Of a stretch of DNA of 64,000 bases, positions 1-8,812 are shown piece by piece. Position numbers and translations under genes: made by a program. The stretch comes from Shewanella sp. NFH-SH190041 (lineage in GTDB: Bacteria; Pseudomonadota; Gammaproteobacteria; Enterobacterales; Shewanellaceae): the NCBI RefSeq assembly GCF_024363255.1, contig NZ_AP026070.1, forward strand, positions 1,984,001 to 2,048,000. The letters run 5' to 3'. How positions within the stretch are numbered: position 1 is the stretch's first letter; each line of letters starts with the position of its first letter. Under the pieces are notes generated by a model. The model worked only from the letters and a program-made list of their open reading frames with translations. It did no database searches and was not told where the DNA came from.

Positions 1-160
1 AGGCCAGCTGGGTGAAGCCTATATCCACGGTATGAATGGCGTGGCTGAAGCGGTGCGTCAGGTGCGCGGCAGCGCAGTGAATCAGGTGGATGATGTACAC
101 AATGTACTGGTGACAGCCGGTACCGGGGTGCCGACCAGCGGCTTAATCCTCGGGCGCTGA
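1..160 (+). CDS. C-terminal end of a thiolase-fold (SCP2-thiolase/lipid-transfer type) protein, cut by window start
   Basis: The frame starting at base 2 is open from the window edge to TGA at 158-160, giving the last 52 residues. The tail GTGVPTSGLIL is the kind of C-terminal strand seen in SCP2-type thiolases and Ltp-like steroid aldolases. The thiolase-like protein encoded at 42941-44152 ends in a comparable way (GTGGVMSEQGALIL). It lies 18 bp before an acyl-CoA dehydrogenase gene and is probably the first visible gene of the same operon. Members of this family cleave beta-ketoacyl-CoA or beta-hydroxyacyl-CoA side-chain intermediates. Which of the two applies cannot be told from the tail alone. 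Confidence 0.7.
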   Translation, partial: GQLGEAYIHGMNGVAEAVRQVRGSAVNQVDDVHNVLVTAGTGVPTSGLILGR

Positions 161-178
161 TAGACAGGGAGAAATGTC

Positions 179-1345
179 ATGTTTGTTGATTTAACCCCTG
201 AGCAGCATAAGCTCAGGCTGACAGTGCGGGATTACTTTACCGCACTGATGACCCCGGAGCTGAAAAGTCGTTTGCGTGGTAAAGAGGGGGGCGATGAGTT
301 TCGCGCCGTGATCCGCCAGATGGGGCGCGATGGTTGGCTGGCAGTAGGCTGGCCTAAAGAATTTGGCGGTCAGGGCTATAGGGCCACGGAGCAGCTGATC
401 TTTTTTGAAGAGGCCAATATAGCAGGCGCGCCGCTGCCGTTTGTCACCATCAGTACCGTAGGCCCTTCGTTGATGAGTTTTGGGACCGAGCTGCAAAAAG
501 AGCAGTTTCTGCCTGGGATTGCCCGGGGAGAGATCAATTTTGCCATCGGCTATTCCGAGCCAGATGCCGGCTCTGATTTGGCCACGCTGAAAACCCAAGC
601 CCGGGATGCCGGCGATCATTTTGTGGTTAACGGCAACAAACTGTGGACCTCGGGCGCGGAAAGCGCAGATTACATCTGGCTGGCCGCGAGAACCTCACAG
701 GATCTGCCCCGTCATAAAGGGGTTTCCATTATGATTTTGGATACCCAAAGTCCTGGCTTTTCCCATACGGTGATCCCCACCTGTTCAAACCCGACGTCTG
801 CAACCTATTACGATGACGTGAAAGTGCCGAAAACCATGCTGGTGGGTGAGTTACATGGTGGCTGGAAGCTGATCACCGCCCAGCTTAACCATGAGCGACT
901 GGGGCTGGGGTCTTGGTCCGATAAAGTGGCCGGGCTGTACCGTAAAGTCTTGCTGTGGGCCAAAGCCGCCGATGAGCATGGCAATCGGGCAATGGATAAG
1001 CCTTGGGTGCAAAGTGCCATGGCGGAATGTTACGCCCGCCTTGAAGCCATGCGGCTGATTAACTTTCGTATTGCGGCGGATTTAGAGCAGGGGCAGATGG
1101 ATGTGGCGCTGGCCTCAATTACCAAGGTCTATGGCTCAGAATCGGCAATTGAAATTTTGCGCAAGCTGCAGGATGTTACCGGAGCGAACGGCATGATCCA
1201 TGAAGGCAGCGCTGCTTCACTGCTGGCTGGTGAGTTGGAATACGAAGTGCGGGCCTCTGTCACGTTAACCTTTGGTGGCGGCACCAATGAAATTCAGCGT
1301 GAGTTGATCGCCCAGTTCGGGTTGGGATTGCCCCGGGCCAGATAA
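179..1345 (+). CDS. Acyl-CoA dehydrogenase, steroid-degradation type (subunit 1)
   Basis: This 388-residue FAD-dependent acyl-CoA dehydrogenase introduces a 2,3 double bond into an acyl-CoA thioester. Visible family motifs are the N-terminal helical domain, the flavin-binding YSEPDAGSDLA (about residue 122) and the C-terminal FGGGTNEIQRELIA. The start at 179 has GGGAG-like bases 6-10 bp upstream (cagggagaaatgtc). Three dehydrogenase genes follow one another here (179, 1376 and 2635). In steroid degraders such ACADs usually work as alpha2beta2 heterotetramers encoded side by side, so this one is likely paired with a neighbour. The substrate is inferred from context to be a steroid side-chain CoA ester. 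Confidence 0.88.
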   Translation: MFVDLTPEQHKLRLTVRDYFTALMTPELKSRLRGKEGGDEFRAVIRQMGRDGWLAVGWPKEFGGQGYRATEQLIFFEEANIAGAPLPFVTISTVGPSLMSFGTELQKEQFLPGIARGEINFAIGYSEPDAGSDLATLKTQARDAGDHFVVNGNKLWTSGAESADYIWLAARTSQDLPRHKGVSIMILDTQSPGFSHTVIPTCSNPTSATYYDDVKVPKTMLVGELHGGWKLITAQLNHERLGLGSWSDKVAGLYRKVLLWAKAADEHGNRAMDKPWVQSAMAECYARLEAMRLINFRIAADLEQGQMDVALASITKVYGSESAIEILRKLQDVTGANGMIHEGSAASLLAGELEYEVRASVTLTFGGGTNEIQRELIAQFGLGLPRAR

Positions 1346-1375
1346 ACGGCCGGAATATCATGTAAGGAGAGCAGG

Positions 1376-2638
1376 ATGTCAGCAATGGATGCCTTCCGGC
1401 AGGAAGTGCGACAGTGGCTAGAGCAGAACTGTCCGCCCTCACTGCGTACCCCGATGCGGGACGATGAAATGGTGTGGGGCGGCAGTCAAGTCAGTTTCAG
1501 CAGTGAAGATCAGCGTCTTTGGTTTGAGTGTATGCGAGAGCGGGGCTGGTTTGCGCCCAGTTGGCCGAAGGCGGTTGGCGGTGGCGGGCTTAGCGCGGCT
1601 GAAGAAGCTGTGCTGGAAAAAGAGATGATGCGTATTGGTGCGCGTCCGCCACAGATTAATTTGGGGATCTGGATGTTAGGCCCCGTGGTGCTGGAATATG
1701 GCACGCCGGAGCAACAGCTGCGATTGCTCGGCCCTATGTGCCGGGGTGAAATTCGCTGGTGTCAGGGCTTTAGTGAGCCCAATGCCGGTTCCGATCTGGC
1801 CTCCATTCGCACATCAGCTGTGGATATGGGGGATCACTTTTTGGTTAATGGTGCCAAAATCTGGACCTCTTACGGGGATAAATCTGACTGGATGTATGCC
1901 CTGGTGCGAACCGCCCCTGATGCGCCTAAGCATGAGGGGATCTCCTTACTGGTGCTGGATATGCGCAGTGACGGGGTGACAGTGGCACCGATAGATCTTA
2001 TCAGTGGTAAATCCACCTTTTGTGAAGTGTTTTTCGATAACGTTAACGTGCCGAAAGAGAATCTTATCGGGGAGCGTAACGCAGGCTGGGCGCAGGCGAA
2101 AAAGCTGCTGCAACATGAGCGCAGCGCCATGTCTAAATTCGGCCAGTTTTGTCTGCCGACCCATTTTGATCTGATGGCGCATATTCGTGATTATCTGCCA
2201 CTTGATGGTGGCGCATCGACCAATGCAGATATTGCCCTGCATCAACGGGCGATAGCCGCGCAGATGGAAGAGGATGCTTATAGCCTGACGGTGCAACGGA
2301 TGGGTGAGGAAGCCCGCGCCGGGCAAAATGTGAGTGGTACCATGGCCATAATGAAGCTGGTGCATACCGAGCAGGAAAAAAACAAGTTTGAACTGCTGCT
2401 TGATGCTATGGGGTTCCGGGCTTTGGGTATGGATATGGATGGGTTTCCTGAGCGGGAGCGGGCATTAACGAAAGCCTGGCTGAACAGTTTTACCCAGACC
2501 ATTGCCGGTGGTTCATCGGAAGTGCAGCTTAATGTAATTGCCAAACGTATTTTGGGGCTACCGGAGCTAAAACCGGCTGCGCCAAAACCCAAACAAACAC
2601 CGACAGCGGCGGATATTAACGCAGGAGGTCAGCAATGA
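1376..2638 (+). CDS. Acyl-CoA dehydrogenase, steroid-degradation type (subunit 2)
   Basis: This 420-residue acyl-CoA dehydrogenase has the motifs FSEPNAGSDLAS (about residue 130) and AGGSSEVQLNVIAKRILGLP near the C-terminus. It ends in a Pro/Lys-rich tail, about 25 residues longer than usual. The ATG at 1376 is preceded by a strong AAGGAGAG ribosome binding site, 30 bp after the previous stop. Its stop overlaps the next start by 4 bp (ATGA at 2635), so translation is probably coupled. Its sequence differs clearly from its two neighbours, which argues for a multi-subunit complex or successive side-chain steps rather than a recent duplication. Substrate specificity is inferred from the steroid genes elsewhere in the window. 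Confidence 0.88.
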   Translation: MSAMDAFRQEVRQWLEQNCPPSLRTPMRDDEMVWGGSQVSFSSEDQRLWFECMRERGWFAPSWPKAVGGGGLSAAEEAVLEKEMMRIGARPPQINLGIWMLGPVVLEYGTPEQQLRLLGPMCRGEIRWCQGFSEPNAGSDLASIRTSAVDMGDHFLVNGAKIWTSYGDKSDWMYALVRTAPDAPKHEGISLLVLDMRSDGVTVAPIDLISGKSTFCEVFFDNVNVPKENLIGERNAGWAQAKKLLQHERSAMSKFGQFCLPTHFDLMAHIRDYLPLDGGASTNADIALHQRAIAAQMEEDAYSLTVQRMGEEARAGQNVSGTMAIMKLVHTEQEKNKFELLLDAMGFRALGMDMDGFPERERALTKAWLNSFTQTIAGGSSEVQLNVIAKRILGLPELKPAAPKPKQTPTAADINAGGQQ

Positions 2639-3855
2639 GCCTGATTTATTCCCAAGATGAACAGATGCTGGCAGATACTGCGCGGGAGTTTCTTGCCGAG
2701 CACAGTCCTGTGTCAGCCCAGCGGGAATTGCGTGATGCTGCGGCTAAGGTGACGGCTCAAGAGAGTGACACAGCAGATAATCCTTTGGCCTTGCGATATT
2801 CGCCTCAATTGTGGCAAAACATGATGGAGCTTGGTTGGGGCGCGGTGGCATTTGCCGAAGAGCAGGGCGGGCTGGCATTTGGCTATAAAGGCATGGGCGC
2901 TGTATTTCAGGAGTTAGGCCGCCATTTATCGCCATCGCCCATGCTGTCTTCCATTGTGCTGTGTGGCAGTGTACTTGAAGCCTTGGGCAGCCCATCGCAA
3001 CAGGTTAAGTGGCTGCCAGCATTGATGCAGGGAGAGCAGCGTTTAGTCTTGGCCGTGGAAGAACACCACAGGCACAATCCAAGCAATATTGCTGCGACGG
3101 CCAACCGTTGTGAACAGGGTTATCGCTTAAGTGGTGCAAAAGTCTTAGTGTTTGATGGTATTGGCGCTGATGGGTATTTGGTGTCGGCAAAATTAGATGG
3201 CAATTTGGCATTGTTTATTGTCCCTGCCAATAGTGCCGGGCTGACAGTCTCGCCCCAAACGCTGGTGGATGCCCGTAACTGCGCCGCCCTCGTGCTGCGC
3301 GATGTCACTGTTACACCAGATGCGCTGCTGGGGGATAGCCAGGCGCAAAGTGGCGAGATAGACCCAACCTGTGCGCAGCGGGCATTAGACCGGGCGCTGG
3401 ATCATGGTCGGGTATGTTTGGCGGCAGAGGTTTTCGGGGCTTGTGAGGCGCTATTTGCACTCACCTGTGATTACCTAAAAACCCGGGTGCAGTTTGATGT
3501 GCCTATTGGCGCATTTCAGGCATTACAGCACAGAGCAGCGTGGTGCTTTGTTGAGTTAGAGCTGGCAAAAAGCACCTTGATGGCGGCCTTGGCTTCACTG
3601 GATGATGCGACGCAAACGGATTGTCCTGTATCGTCGTCATTGTCTGATTCTCAGGCCGCAGCCATTGCCTTGGCAAAGTGGAAAGTCGGGCAGATGGCCG
3701 ATCGTATCACCGCAGAAGCGGTACAGATGCATGGCGGTATCGGTGTTACCGATGAGCTGGATGTCGGACTATACCTTAAACGCATCCGCGTTGCCCAGAT
3801 GGCCCTTGGCGACAGTGATTTTCTGGCGCAGCGATATCAGGAACTGGGGTGTTAG
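2635..3855 (+). CDS. Acyl-CoA dehydrogenase-family protein (beta-type partner subunit)
   Basis: This 406-residue protein of the acyl-CoA dehydrogenase family is more divergent in its N-terminal half. The C-terminal four-helix domain is clear, with QFDVPIGAFQALQHRAA (about residue 285) and VQMHGGIGVTDELDVGLYLK near the end. The canonical SEPxAGSD flavin motif is absent; the equivalent stretch reads AVEEHHRHNP. Such proteins typically form the non-canonical subunit of heterotetrameric steroid ACADs, giving part of the FAD site but not the full active site. The 4-bp overlap with 2638 suggests translational coupling. The gene is the last of the operon; the accessory island begins about 100 bp downstream. 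Confidence 0.82.
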   Translation: MSLIYSQDEQMLADTAREFLAEHSPVSAQRELRDAAAKVTAQESDTADNPLALRYSPQLWQNMMELGWGAVAFAEEQGGLAFGYKGMGAVFQELGRHLSPSPMLSSIVLCGSVLEALGSPSQQVKWLPALMQGEQRLVLAVEEHHRHNPSNIAATANRCEQGYRLSGAKVLVFDGIGADGYLVSAKLDGNLALFIVPANSAGLTVSPQTLVDARNCAALVLRDVTVTPDALLGDSQAQSGEIDPTCAQRALDRALDHGRVCLAAEVFGACEALFALTCDYLKTRVQFDVPIGAFQALQHRAAWCFVELELAKSTLMAALASLDDATQTDCPVSSSLSDSQAAAIALAKWKVGQMADRITAEAVQMHGGIGVTDELDVGLYLKRIRVAQMALGDSDFLAQRYQELGC

Positions 3856-3964
3856 TTTGAAAACAGTTTGCAGCACTTGAGTGAGCTGCAAACTAAGGAA
3901 GATACGAATAAGTCCGAGATGTGAGATCCTGGTTTCATGATCTCAACCATGGATGAGTAACCGT

Positions 3965-4501
3965 ATGAGCCAGCAGCTGATTTTTGTCGATAGTGAGTTT
4001 TCTAATAAAGGCTGTAAAACTCGTAAGGAAGTCTTCCTTGGCAGATATGGATGACTTGCTCCCTTGGGGTAAATTACTTAGCGTTATCGAGCCTGTTTAT
4101 CCCAAGGCTGGCAATGGTCGCAGGCCTTATCTACTGACACAATGTTGCGTATTCACTGTATGCCGCAATGATATAACCTGAGTGATGAAGCCGCGGAAGA
4201 GATGCACTCTCTGAAATTGCCTCCATGCTGCCAGCCTATCACTGGATAGAGCCATTCTAAACCGCACTACCATCACGAATTTCAGTCATTTGCTGGATCA
4301 GCATCAGTGGCACGTAAAATCTTCAGTACCGTTAAGCAATTTCGCAAACTGATAAAAACCAAGGGTGGTTTCGCCAACAAGAATAAACGAGAACAGTTTG
4401 CTCAAACTGTTCAACGTCGGGATATTAAAAGCTCAAGCACGGTGGTCACACCCGATACAAAACGGGAATTTGACGCTGTCTCAGTTATCAATCCATTTTG
4501 A
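3965..4501 (+). pseudogene. Degenerate IS5-family transposase (copy 1)
   Basis: The N-terminal part ([23 protein letters not shown]) and [11 protein letters not shown] are typical of IS5-group transposases. The reading frame breaks near 4045, again after 4140 and again near 4310, where CATCAGTGGCACG lacks one T present in the copy at 8812-9090. The last part (ARKIFSTVKQFRKLIKTKGG) is almost identical to that second copy. No catalytic DDE core remains. This is the first element after the dehydrogenase operon and marks the left edge of the accessory island. It is non-functional. Confidence 0.8.
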
Positions 4502-4564
4502 GGGCAGACTCGAAGCCTACATCGATCTGTGAGTGAGCGTGACACAGAAATTTGAATATCCTCA

Positions 4565-4652
4565 CAAATTTCGACGTGAAGATCGCGTTATCACATCCTC
4601 AACATTCACTCTCTGGGAGAGTGAACTAGCGAGAAAAGAGTTTTGGATGTCC
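4565..4652. repeat. Double-hairpin repeat, copy A (decayed)
   Basis: First of four related copies of about 90 bp (others at 6741, 9136 and 11324). It holds the palindrome TTCACTCTC-tg-GGAGAGTGAA and then a GCGAGAAAAG stretch equivalent to the GCAAGACAAAAG of the other copies. It lies 11 bp past the stop codon of the minus-strand gene 4663-5127. Every copy sits just 3' of an immunity-like minus-strand gene, so it may act as a transcription terminator or as a homology arm for module exchange. Neither role is shown. Confidence 0.7.
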
Positions 4653-4662
4653 TACAGTCAGT

Positions 4663-5127
4663 TTAATTGGGAGCAATGACTAAGGCTAAGCGAATTGGAA
4701 GCTCTCTAGCTTCGTTCTTGTGCTGTATCATTAGTCTTGCGTTGTTTATATTCCATAAAGCTAGCCAATTTGCATCTTGATCTTCTGGAAACCCAACAGC
4801 GAAAGCCTCGCCATTAAATAATGGTTTGCCAAGAAGTTCTCCAATCAAAAGTGTATCATTTTCAAATTTATCATAATATTCATCTATTTTTTCTGCATAT
4901 TCATCATTAGAAAGATTTTCAGTATCGTAAAATACTGCATAATTAATTTCTAAAAAATTGATATTTTCCTCACTAAAATACACATTTATCTCTTGTTTAT
5001 CCGAAAACATGTAAGTTTTTCTATTTATATATGTATATATGTTTTTTTCTTGCAATTGCAATAATTGTGAAATTTTAGAAAAATAGGCATAATCCCATGA
5101 CCATTCTATTTTCGATAACAATTTCAC
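4663..5127 (-). CDS. Putative immunity protein for the adjacent Rhs nuclease toxin
   Basis: This 154-residue acidic protein without signal peptide or membrane segment would act in the cytoplasm. I do not recognise its family. It is called immunity-like from position: it lies directly downstream of a minus-strand Rhs C-terminal region with a PD-(D/E)XK-like toxin core (5165-5998) and just before a hairpin repeat. The composition (many Asp/Glu, Asn and aromatic residues, AT-rich codons) is common among polymorphic-toxin immunity proteins. The gene is intact although its cognate toxin carries a nonsense codon, as expected when immunity is kept after the toxin is lost. Function is inferred. Confidence 0.6.
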   Translation of the reverse strand: MKLLSKIEWSWDYAYFSKISQLLQLQEKNIYTYINRKTYMFSDKQEINVYFSEENINFLEINYAVFYDTENLSNDEYAEKIDEYYDKFENDTLLIGELLGKPLFNGEAFAVGFPEDQDANWLALWNINNARLMIQHKNEARELPIRLALVIAPN

Positions 5128-5164
5128 ATGATCAAGTAGACTTTTTTTTCATAATTTAAATCTT

Positions 5165-5998
5165 CTATTTCATTCCATTTCCTGGAATGTGATACACCGC
5201 TAAGATACCTTCTTTCATTTCTTTTGGGAAATGATCTTGATATAGTTTATCAAAATGTTTTTGCCCTGCCACGCAAGATATCGCGAATCTAACGCCTTTA
5301 CCTTTTATTGCTGAATTTAAAGCTAATTGCCTTTTGGCTTGATCCACTATTTTTGCTTCATCATAAAATTGATGTTCTGGATTATACGGCGATGATTTCC
5401 ATGCAGCATCGTTTTTTCCTGTTCATTTAGCTTCAACAATGTATTTAGCTTTACGTCCATCTAATGCAATTGATTTGTTATTTAATTTCCATACTTCTTC
5501 GTAATTTCTACCCGTATCAAGTTTCTGATACATAACCCAAAGGTTCTTTATTTTCGGCAATGTTCTTTTTTTTCCTCTAATTGCTGAAGACTGTTTTTTG
5601 GGGGACCCCCCCTCAGTCTCTAACCCCAGCGGATCAATCCAGTTCACCGGATTGGGCGTATAGCGGTAGCTGTTTAATCCGCCAGCTAATCCGATTGGGT
5701 CGGCGGTGATTAACCGGCCTGTATCTGGGCTGTAGTCGCGGTGGCGGTTGTAATGCAGCCCAGTTTCACTGTCAAAATACTGCCCCTGAAACCGCAACGG
5801 GTTATGGATATCCTCAACATGCCGCCGGGCGATATTGCCCCAGAGTGGGCTGCCTGCTCACCAGTGAGGTCGGCGGGGTGCCTAGGTTGTTCGGATGGTA
5901 GTGGAGTACCACGTAGCTGCTGCCTTTTTGCCAGTGTTTTGAAGCTACCAGGCCGGTACGGGTAGGCTTGATAATTCTTGTTTTCAGTAGGATAAGCA
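5165..5998 (-). pseudogene. Rhs C-terminal region with a PD-(D/E)XK-type nuclease toxin, broken
   Basis: Reading on the minus strand from about 5998, Rhs core features appear in successive frames: YRPGSFKTLA, YHPNNLGTP, then FDSETGLHYNRHRDY, DTGRLITADPIGLAGG and the pre-toxin boundary NWIDPLGLE. The toxin domain after that boundary contains LDGRKAKYIVEAK, which fits the D-x(n)-ExK core of restriction-endonuclease-fold toxins. An in-frame TGA at 5423-5425 follows at once, and the frame then continues (TGKNDAAWKSSPYNPEHQF) to 5165. The stop most likely replaces a Trp codon. At least two frameshifts lie upstream (about 5870 and 5930), and an IS30 relic abuts at about 6000. Rhs proteins deliver such toxins to neighbouring cells; this one is inactive. 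Confidence 0.78.
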
Positions 5999-6001
5999 GC
6001 A

Positions 6002-6568
6002 TGGCGGCAAGCTCTATAAAGCATTGAGACACGGTCACCGTAAGTATCGTAAAGGCTGCCATGCGAAACGGGTTATCATTCCAAATCGCATAGGCATTGA
6101 GCATCGTCCGGCAGTTGTCGACGAAAAAGCACGATTAGGTGATTGAGAAGCTGATACGATGTTAAGAAAACAAGGCACTGGCGCCATAATCAGTTTGGTT
6201 GAACGCAAAAGTAAACTCTACCTAATCCGTAAAGTGCCCGCCAAAAACGCAGCCGATGTGAGCCGGACGATGATAGGTATGCTGTGGCAGTATCGTTGTT
6301 ATGTTCAGACAATGGCAGCGAGTTCTGTGACCATTAAAAGGTTGCACAAGTACTGAAGGCTGACATCTATTTCGCCAACCCATTCTCGCGGGTTGAATGA
6401 GAATTTCAACGGTCTGTGGCGGCAGTATATTCGTAAGGAAACTGATTTACGCACAGTAACGGATAAGCAAATTGCTGACATTGAATGAGCACTTAACTTA
6501 CGCCCGAGGAAGTGTCTTGGTTTCAAACAGCCTGCTGTAGTATTCGATGAATTACGAAAAGCAGCTTA
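6002..6568 (+). pseudogene. IS30-family transposase, C-terminal relic
   Basis: The translated fragments RHGHRKYRKGC, EHRPAVVDEKARLGD, GAIISLVERKSKLYLIRK, NAADVSRTMIGML, NENFNGLWRQYIRKETDLR and LNLRPRKCLGFKQPAVV follow the order of the IS30 catalytic domain. An in-frame TGA at about 6140 (GD*EADT) replaces the usual Trp, and frameshifts occur near 6330 and 6390. The N-terminal half is missing, and the left end joins the broken Rhs gene. The element is dead. Confidence 0.8.
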
Positions 6569-6599
6569 ATGAAGCGAGTGGTGCACTTCTGGGGTGAAT

Positions 6600-6725
6600 T
6601 CGCTATTGGCTGGCGTTAAAGCATTAACAAGGTCATAAGGCTTGGGGTGCCTGTTCGCCTGACAATCTCATAAAGCAGTTGACAACCCTAGCACAGTTGC
6701 GTTCAAGTGAATGATTTGATTAACA
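6600..6725 (+). pseudogene. IS5-family (IS903-group) 3'-end relic
   Basis: The bases GTTAAAGCATTAACAAGGTCATAAGGC, read on, correspond to the reverse complement of the 3' end of the IS903-type transposase at 10100-10745 (there coding VKILNKVIRLGIP). The edge GAATGATTTGATTAACAACATC resembles that element's terminal inverted repeat. Only this end remains, with stops in all frames. Confidence 0.55.
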
Positions 6726-6740
6726 ACATCGTATTTACCT

Positions 6741-6832
6741 GCAAATTTTGACTGAAAATTGCGTTATCACCGATAGGGCATTCACTCTCCAGAGAGAGTG
6801 AATTAACAAGACAAAAGTTTTGGTGGTCCTAT
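6741..6832. repeat. Double-hairpin repeat, copy B
   Basis: This copy has GCAAATTTTGACTGAAAATTGCG, then the palindrome ATTCACTCTCC-AG-AGAGAGTGAAT, then AACAAGACAAAAG. The second hairpin arm (TGTCTTG in copies C and D) has decayed here to TGGTCCT. It lies 145 bp past the stop of the minus-strand gene 6978-7523. Confidence 0.75.
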
Positions 6833-6977
6833 CTAACTTGTTATATTAAAAGTAGGTTTGGTCATCTGAATATCCTTTTGGATTAATTTTGAACAGATGA
6901 CACAGGTTTATGAACACTATCGATTCTTCAGTTAATGTAGTTCCCTGTATTTACCGCCCCCATATACCTTTAATTAT

Positions 6978-7523
6978 TTAATCACAATTCAATTTATAAT
7001 AAGCATCGTTGAATTTATTAGAATTCACAGTTACTTTTTCGATATTATTTTTTGAATGTGCAGTAATTACTAAAACTTTTCCATTTTTTAGCTCACCTAT
7101 TAATTTCTCGAAATTTTTGGCAAAATATTTATCATATATTGTATAATAACGCCAGTAACCACCACCATATGTGGTGTACTGACCTTGAAAATTTAAGTTT
7201 GAATCATCTGATATAATTGAAAATTCAGCTGGAACAGAAATATTTTCCATAGTTTTATAACGTTTTGCCAAAGATAAAGTGTGGCAAGTTACAATTACAT
7301 TATCATTTAGCATTACATATTCATAATAAATTTGTTCATCATCTATAGGATCTATAGTATAAATTAAAAATGGTTTATCTTTGCCATTAGGATATTCAGA
7401 ATATCCTTTAACCGCAAAAGGATATTCTTCAGGTTCATTTATGGAAGCCAACACTAAAAATGGAGTGAAAAAATAAATAATTAAAGCTATTTTAATTGAA
7501 TTTTTAATATATGAAGTATTCAT
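6978..7523 (-). CDS. Secreted (periplasmic) putative immunity protein
   Basis: This 181-residue protein has a clear N-terminal signal peptide: a positive start (YIKNSIK), a hydrophobic core (IALIIYFFTPFLVLA) and a likely cleavage site after about residue 27. The mature part is rich in Tyr, Asn and Lys, with two Cys (about 100 and 180) that could form a disulfide. The family is not recognised. The start codon is only 3 bases after the stop of a truncated minus-strand ORF (7527-7652) that looks like a toxin tail, the classic toxin-immunity spacing. A periplasmic location would fit a toxin acting on the envelope or in the periplasm. Function is inferred from context. Confidence 0.6.
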   Translation of the reverse strand: MNTSYIKNSIKIALIIYFFTPFLVLASINEPEEYPFAVKGYSEYPNGKDKPFLIYTIDPIDDEQIYYEYVMLNDNVIVTCHTLSLAKRYKTMENISVPAEFSIISDDSNLNFQGQYTTYGGGYWRYYTIYDKYFAKNFEKLIGELKNGKVLVITAHSKNNIEKVTVNSNKFNDAYYKLNCD

Positions 7524-7526
7524 CTT

Positions 7527-7655
7527 TTATCCATTAATATGATTGGAATGATTAATTTGATTAATTTGATTGATATTATCATTGATTGTTTGAAGAACAT
7601 CTTTATGTTTAATATTATAAACTTTTTCTTCTGGTTCATAACTAAATAGCTGTTC
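7527..7655 (-). pseudogene. C-terminal tail of a toxin-like gene, cut by IS630 insertion
   Basis: On the minus strand the frame SYEPEEKVYNIKHKDVLQ runs on through an Asn/Ile-rich stretch to HINGstop (TAA at 7527-7529). It ends three bases before the ATG of the secreted immunity-like gene. The upstream part is lost at about 7655, where the IS630-like element begins. About 40 residues remain. Its toxin nature is inferred only from arrangement. Confidence 0.5.
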
Positions 7656-8812
7656 CTAAATGTAGATCACTGAGTTTCGAAAATAGAAGGGAACTCGGCT
7701 CAATTTGAGCGATCTGATCAATCGCCAAACCAACCAACTCACACAAGCCGAGCCGAGACCATGATTCTAACATTACCAAACCGTTCTGAGAGACGTCGAA
7801 TCCAAAAAAAGATGCATAAAACCAGAGACAAAGATGAGTATCGCCCTTTGAATGCTATTCTCTTGCTGTCATCTGGGCGCTCTGTGACAGAGGTATCCGG
7901 TTTGATTGTAGCGGCTCGTTCTTCAATTAACCAATGGGTAGGTTGGTACACTGAATGTGGTATTGAAGGTTTAGAGTCATCAACCCGGGGCTGTTCCCGG
8001 GTACTGCCTTTCTACCAAATAGGCCGCATGCTCAAACTCATGCTTCAATTGCCACCGCAAGCACTGGGGTATCAGCGCTCCCGTTGGAGAACAGAACTGA
8101 TGGCGATTGAAATTAACCGCATGTTTTCATTGCAGGTTCACTCTTCAACGATTCGGCGATGGTTGCCAAAACTCGGTATTGTTTGGCGTCGGGCGGCTCC
8201 GACATTGCATATTAGAGATCCCCTCAGAGACGACAAACTTAAAGCAATTAGGGATGCCCTACAGCACTGCGATATCGACCATCCAGTGTTTTATGAAGAT
8301 GAAGTTGATATCCATCTTAATCCGAAAATCGGTGCAGATTGGATGGATAAAGGTCACCAAAAACGCGTGCCTACACCAGGCCAAAATGCCAAGCGATACC
8401 TTGCAGGTGCGCTTCACTCAGGAACCGGGAAAGTAAGCTATGTCGCCAGTGCCAGCAAAGATTCAACGCTGTTCATTTCGATGTTGAAGTTACTGAAAAG
8501 ACAATACAGACGCGCCAAAACAATTACGCTCATTGTTGATAACTACATCATTCACAAGAGCAAAAAGATTCAGGTATGGCTCAAGCAAAACCCGAAGTTC
8601 ATTTTACTGTTTCAACCAGTTTACTCCCCCTGGGTTAACAAGATAGAGAAGCTATGGCATGCACTTCACGAAACGGTCACTCGGAACCATCAATGCCGGA
8701 ATATTTCGAAACTGATAGAGCGGGTTAAGTATTTTATGGATCATACCTCACCATTTCCTGGTGGTGGGCATGGGCTCATGAAAGTGGAGCACAATTAGGA
8801 TCACTTATTTAG
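7655..8812 (+). mobile_element. IS630-family insertion sequence, apparently complete
   Basis: The element is about 1.16 kb and bounded by imperfect inverted ends: CCTAAATGTAGATCAC on the left, and TCTAAATAAGTGATCC as the reverse complement of the right end. It contains one intact transposase gene. The right end falls inside an IS5 relic: GACCGCACTATCATC continues the IS5 sequence seen intact at 4262. The left end falls in a toxin tail. Because the two flanks are unrelated, a deletion or recombination followed insertion. Ends are approximate. Confidence 0.75.
7761..8798 (+). CDS. IS630-family transposase
   Basis: This full-length 345-residue DDE transposase has an N-terminal helix-turn-helix region (SVTEVSGLIVAARSSINQW, about residues 40-58) and a winged-helix segment (HSSTIRRWLPKLGIVWRR). 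The RNase-H-fold catalytic part follows: YEDEVDIHLNP (first Asp, about 175), LIVDNYIIHKS (second Asp, about 255) and SPWVNKIEKLWHALH (Glu, about 290). All three catalytic positions are present and the frame is intact, unlike every other transposase here, so this is the youngest insertion in the island. The stop TAG lies within the right inverted end. Confidence 0.92.
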   Translation: MILTLPNRSERRRIQKKMHKTRDKDEYRPLNAILLLSSGRSVTEVSGLIVAARSSINQWVGWYTECGIEGLESSTRGCSRVLPFYQIGRMLKLMLQLPPQALGYQRSRWRTELMAIEINRMFSLQVHSSTIRRWLPKLGIVWRRAAPTLHIRDPLRDDKLKAIRDALQHCDIDHPVFYEDEVDIHLNPKIGADWMDKGHQKRVPTPGQNAKRYLAGALHSGTGKVSYVASASKDSTLFISMLKLLKRQYRRAKTITLIVDNYIIHKSKKIQVWLKQNPKFILLFQPVYSPWVNKIEKLWHALHETVTRNHQCRNISKLIERVKYFMDHTSPFPGGGHGLMKVEHN

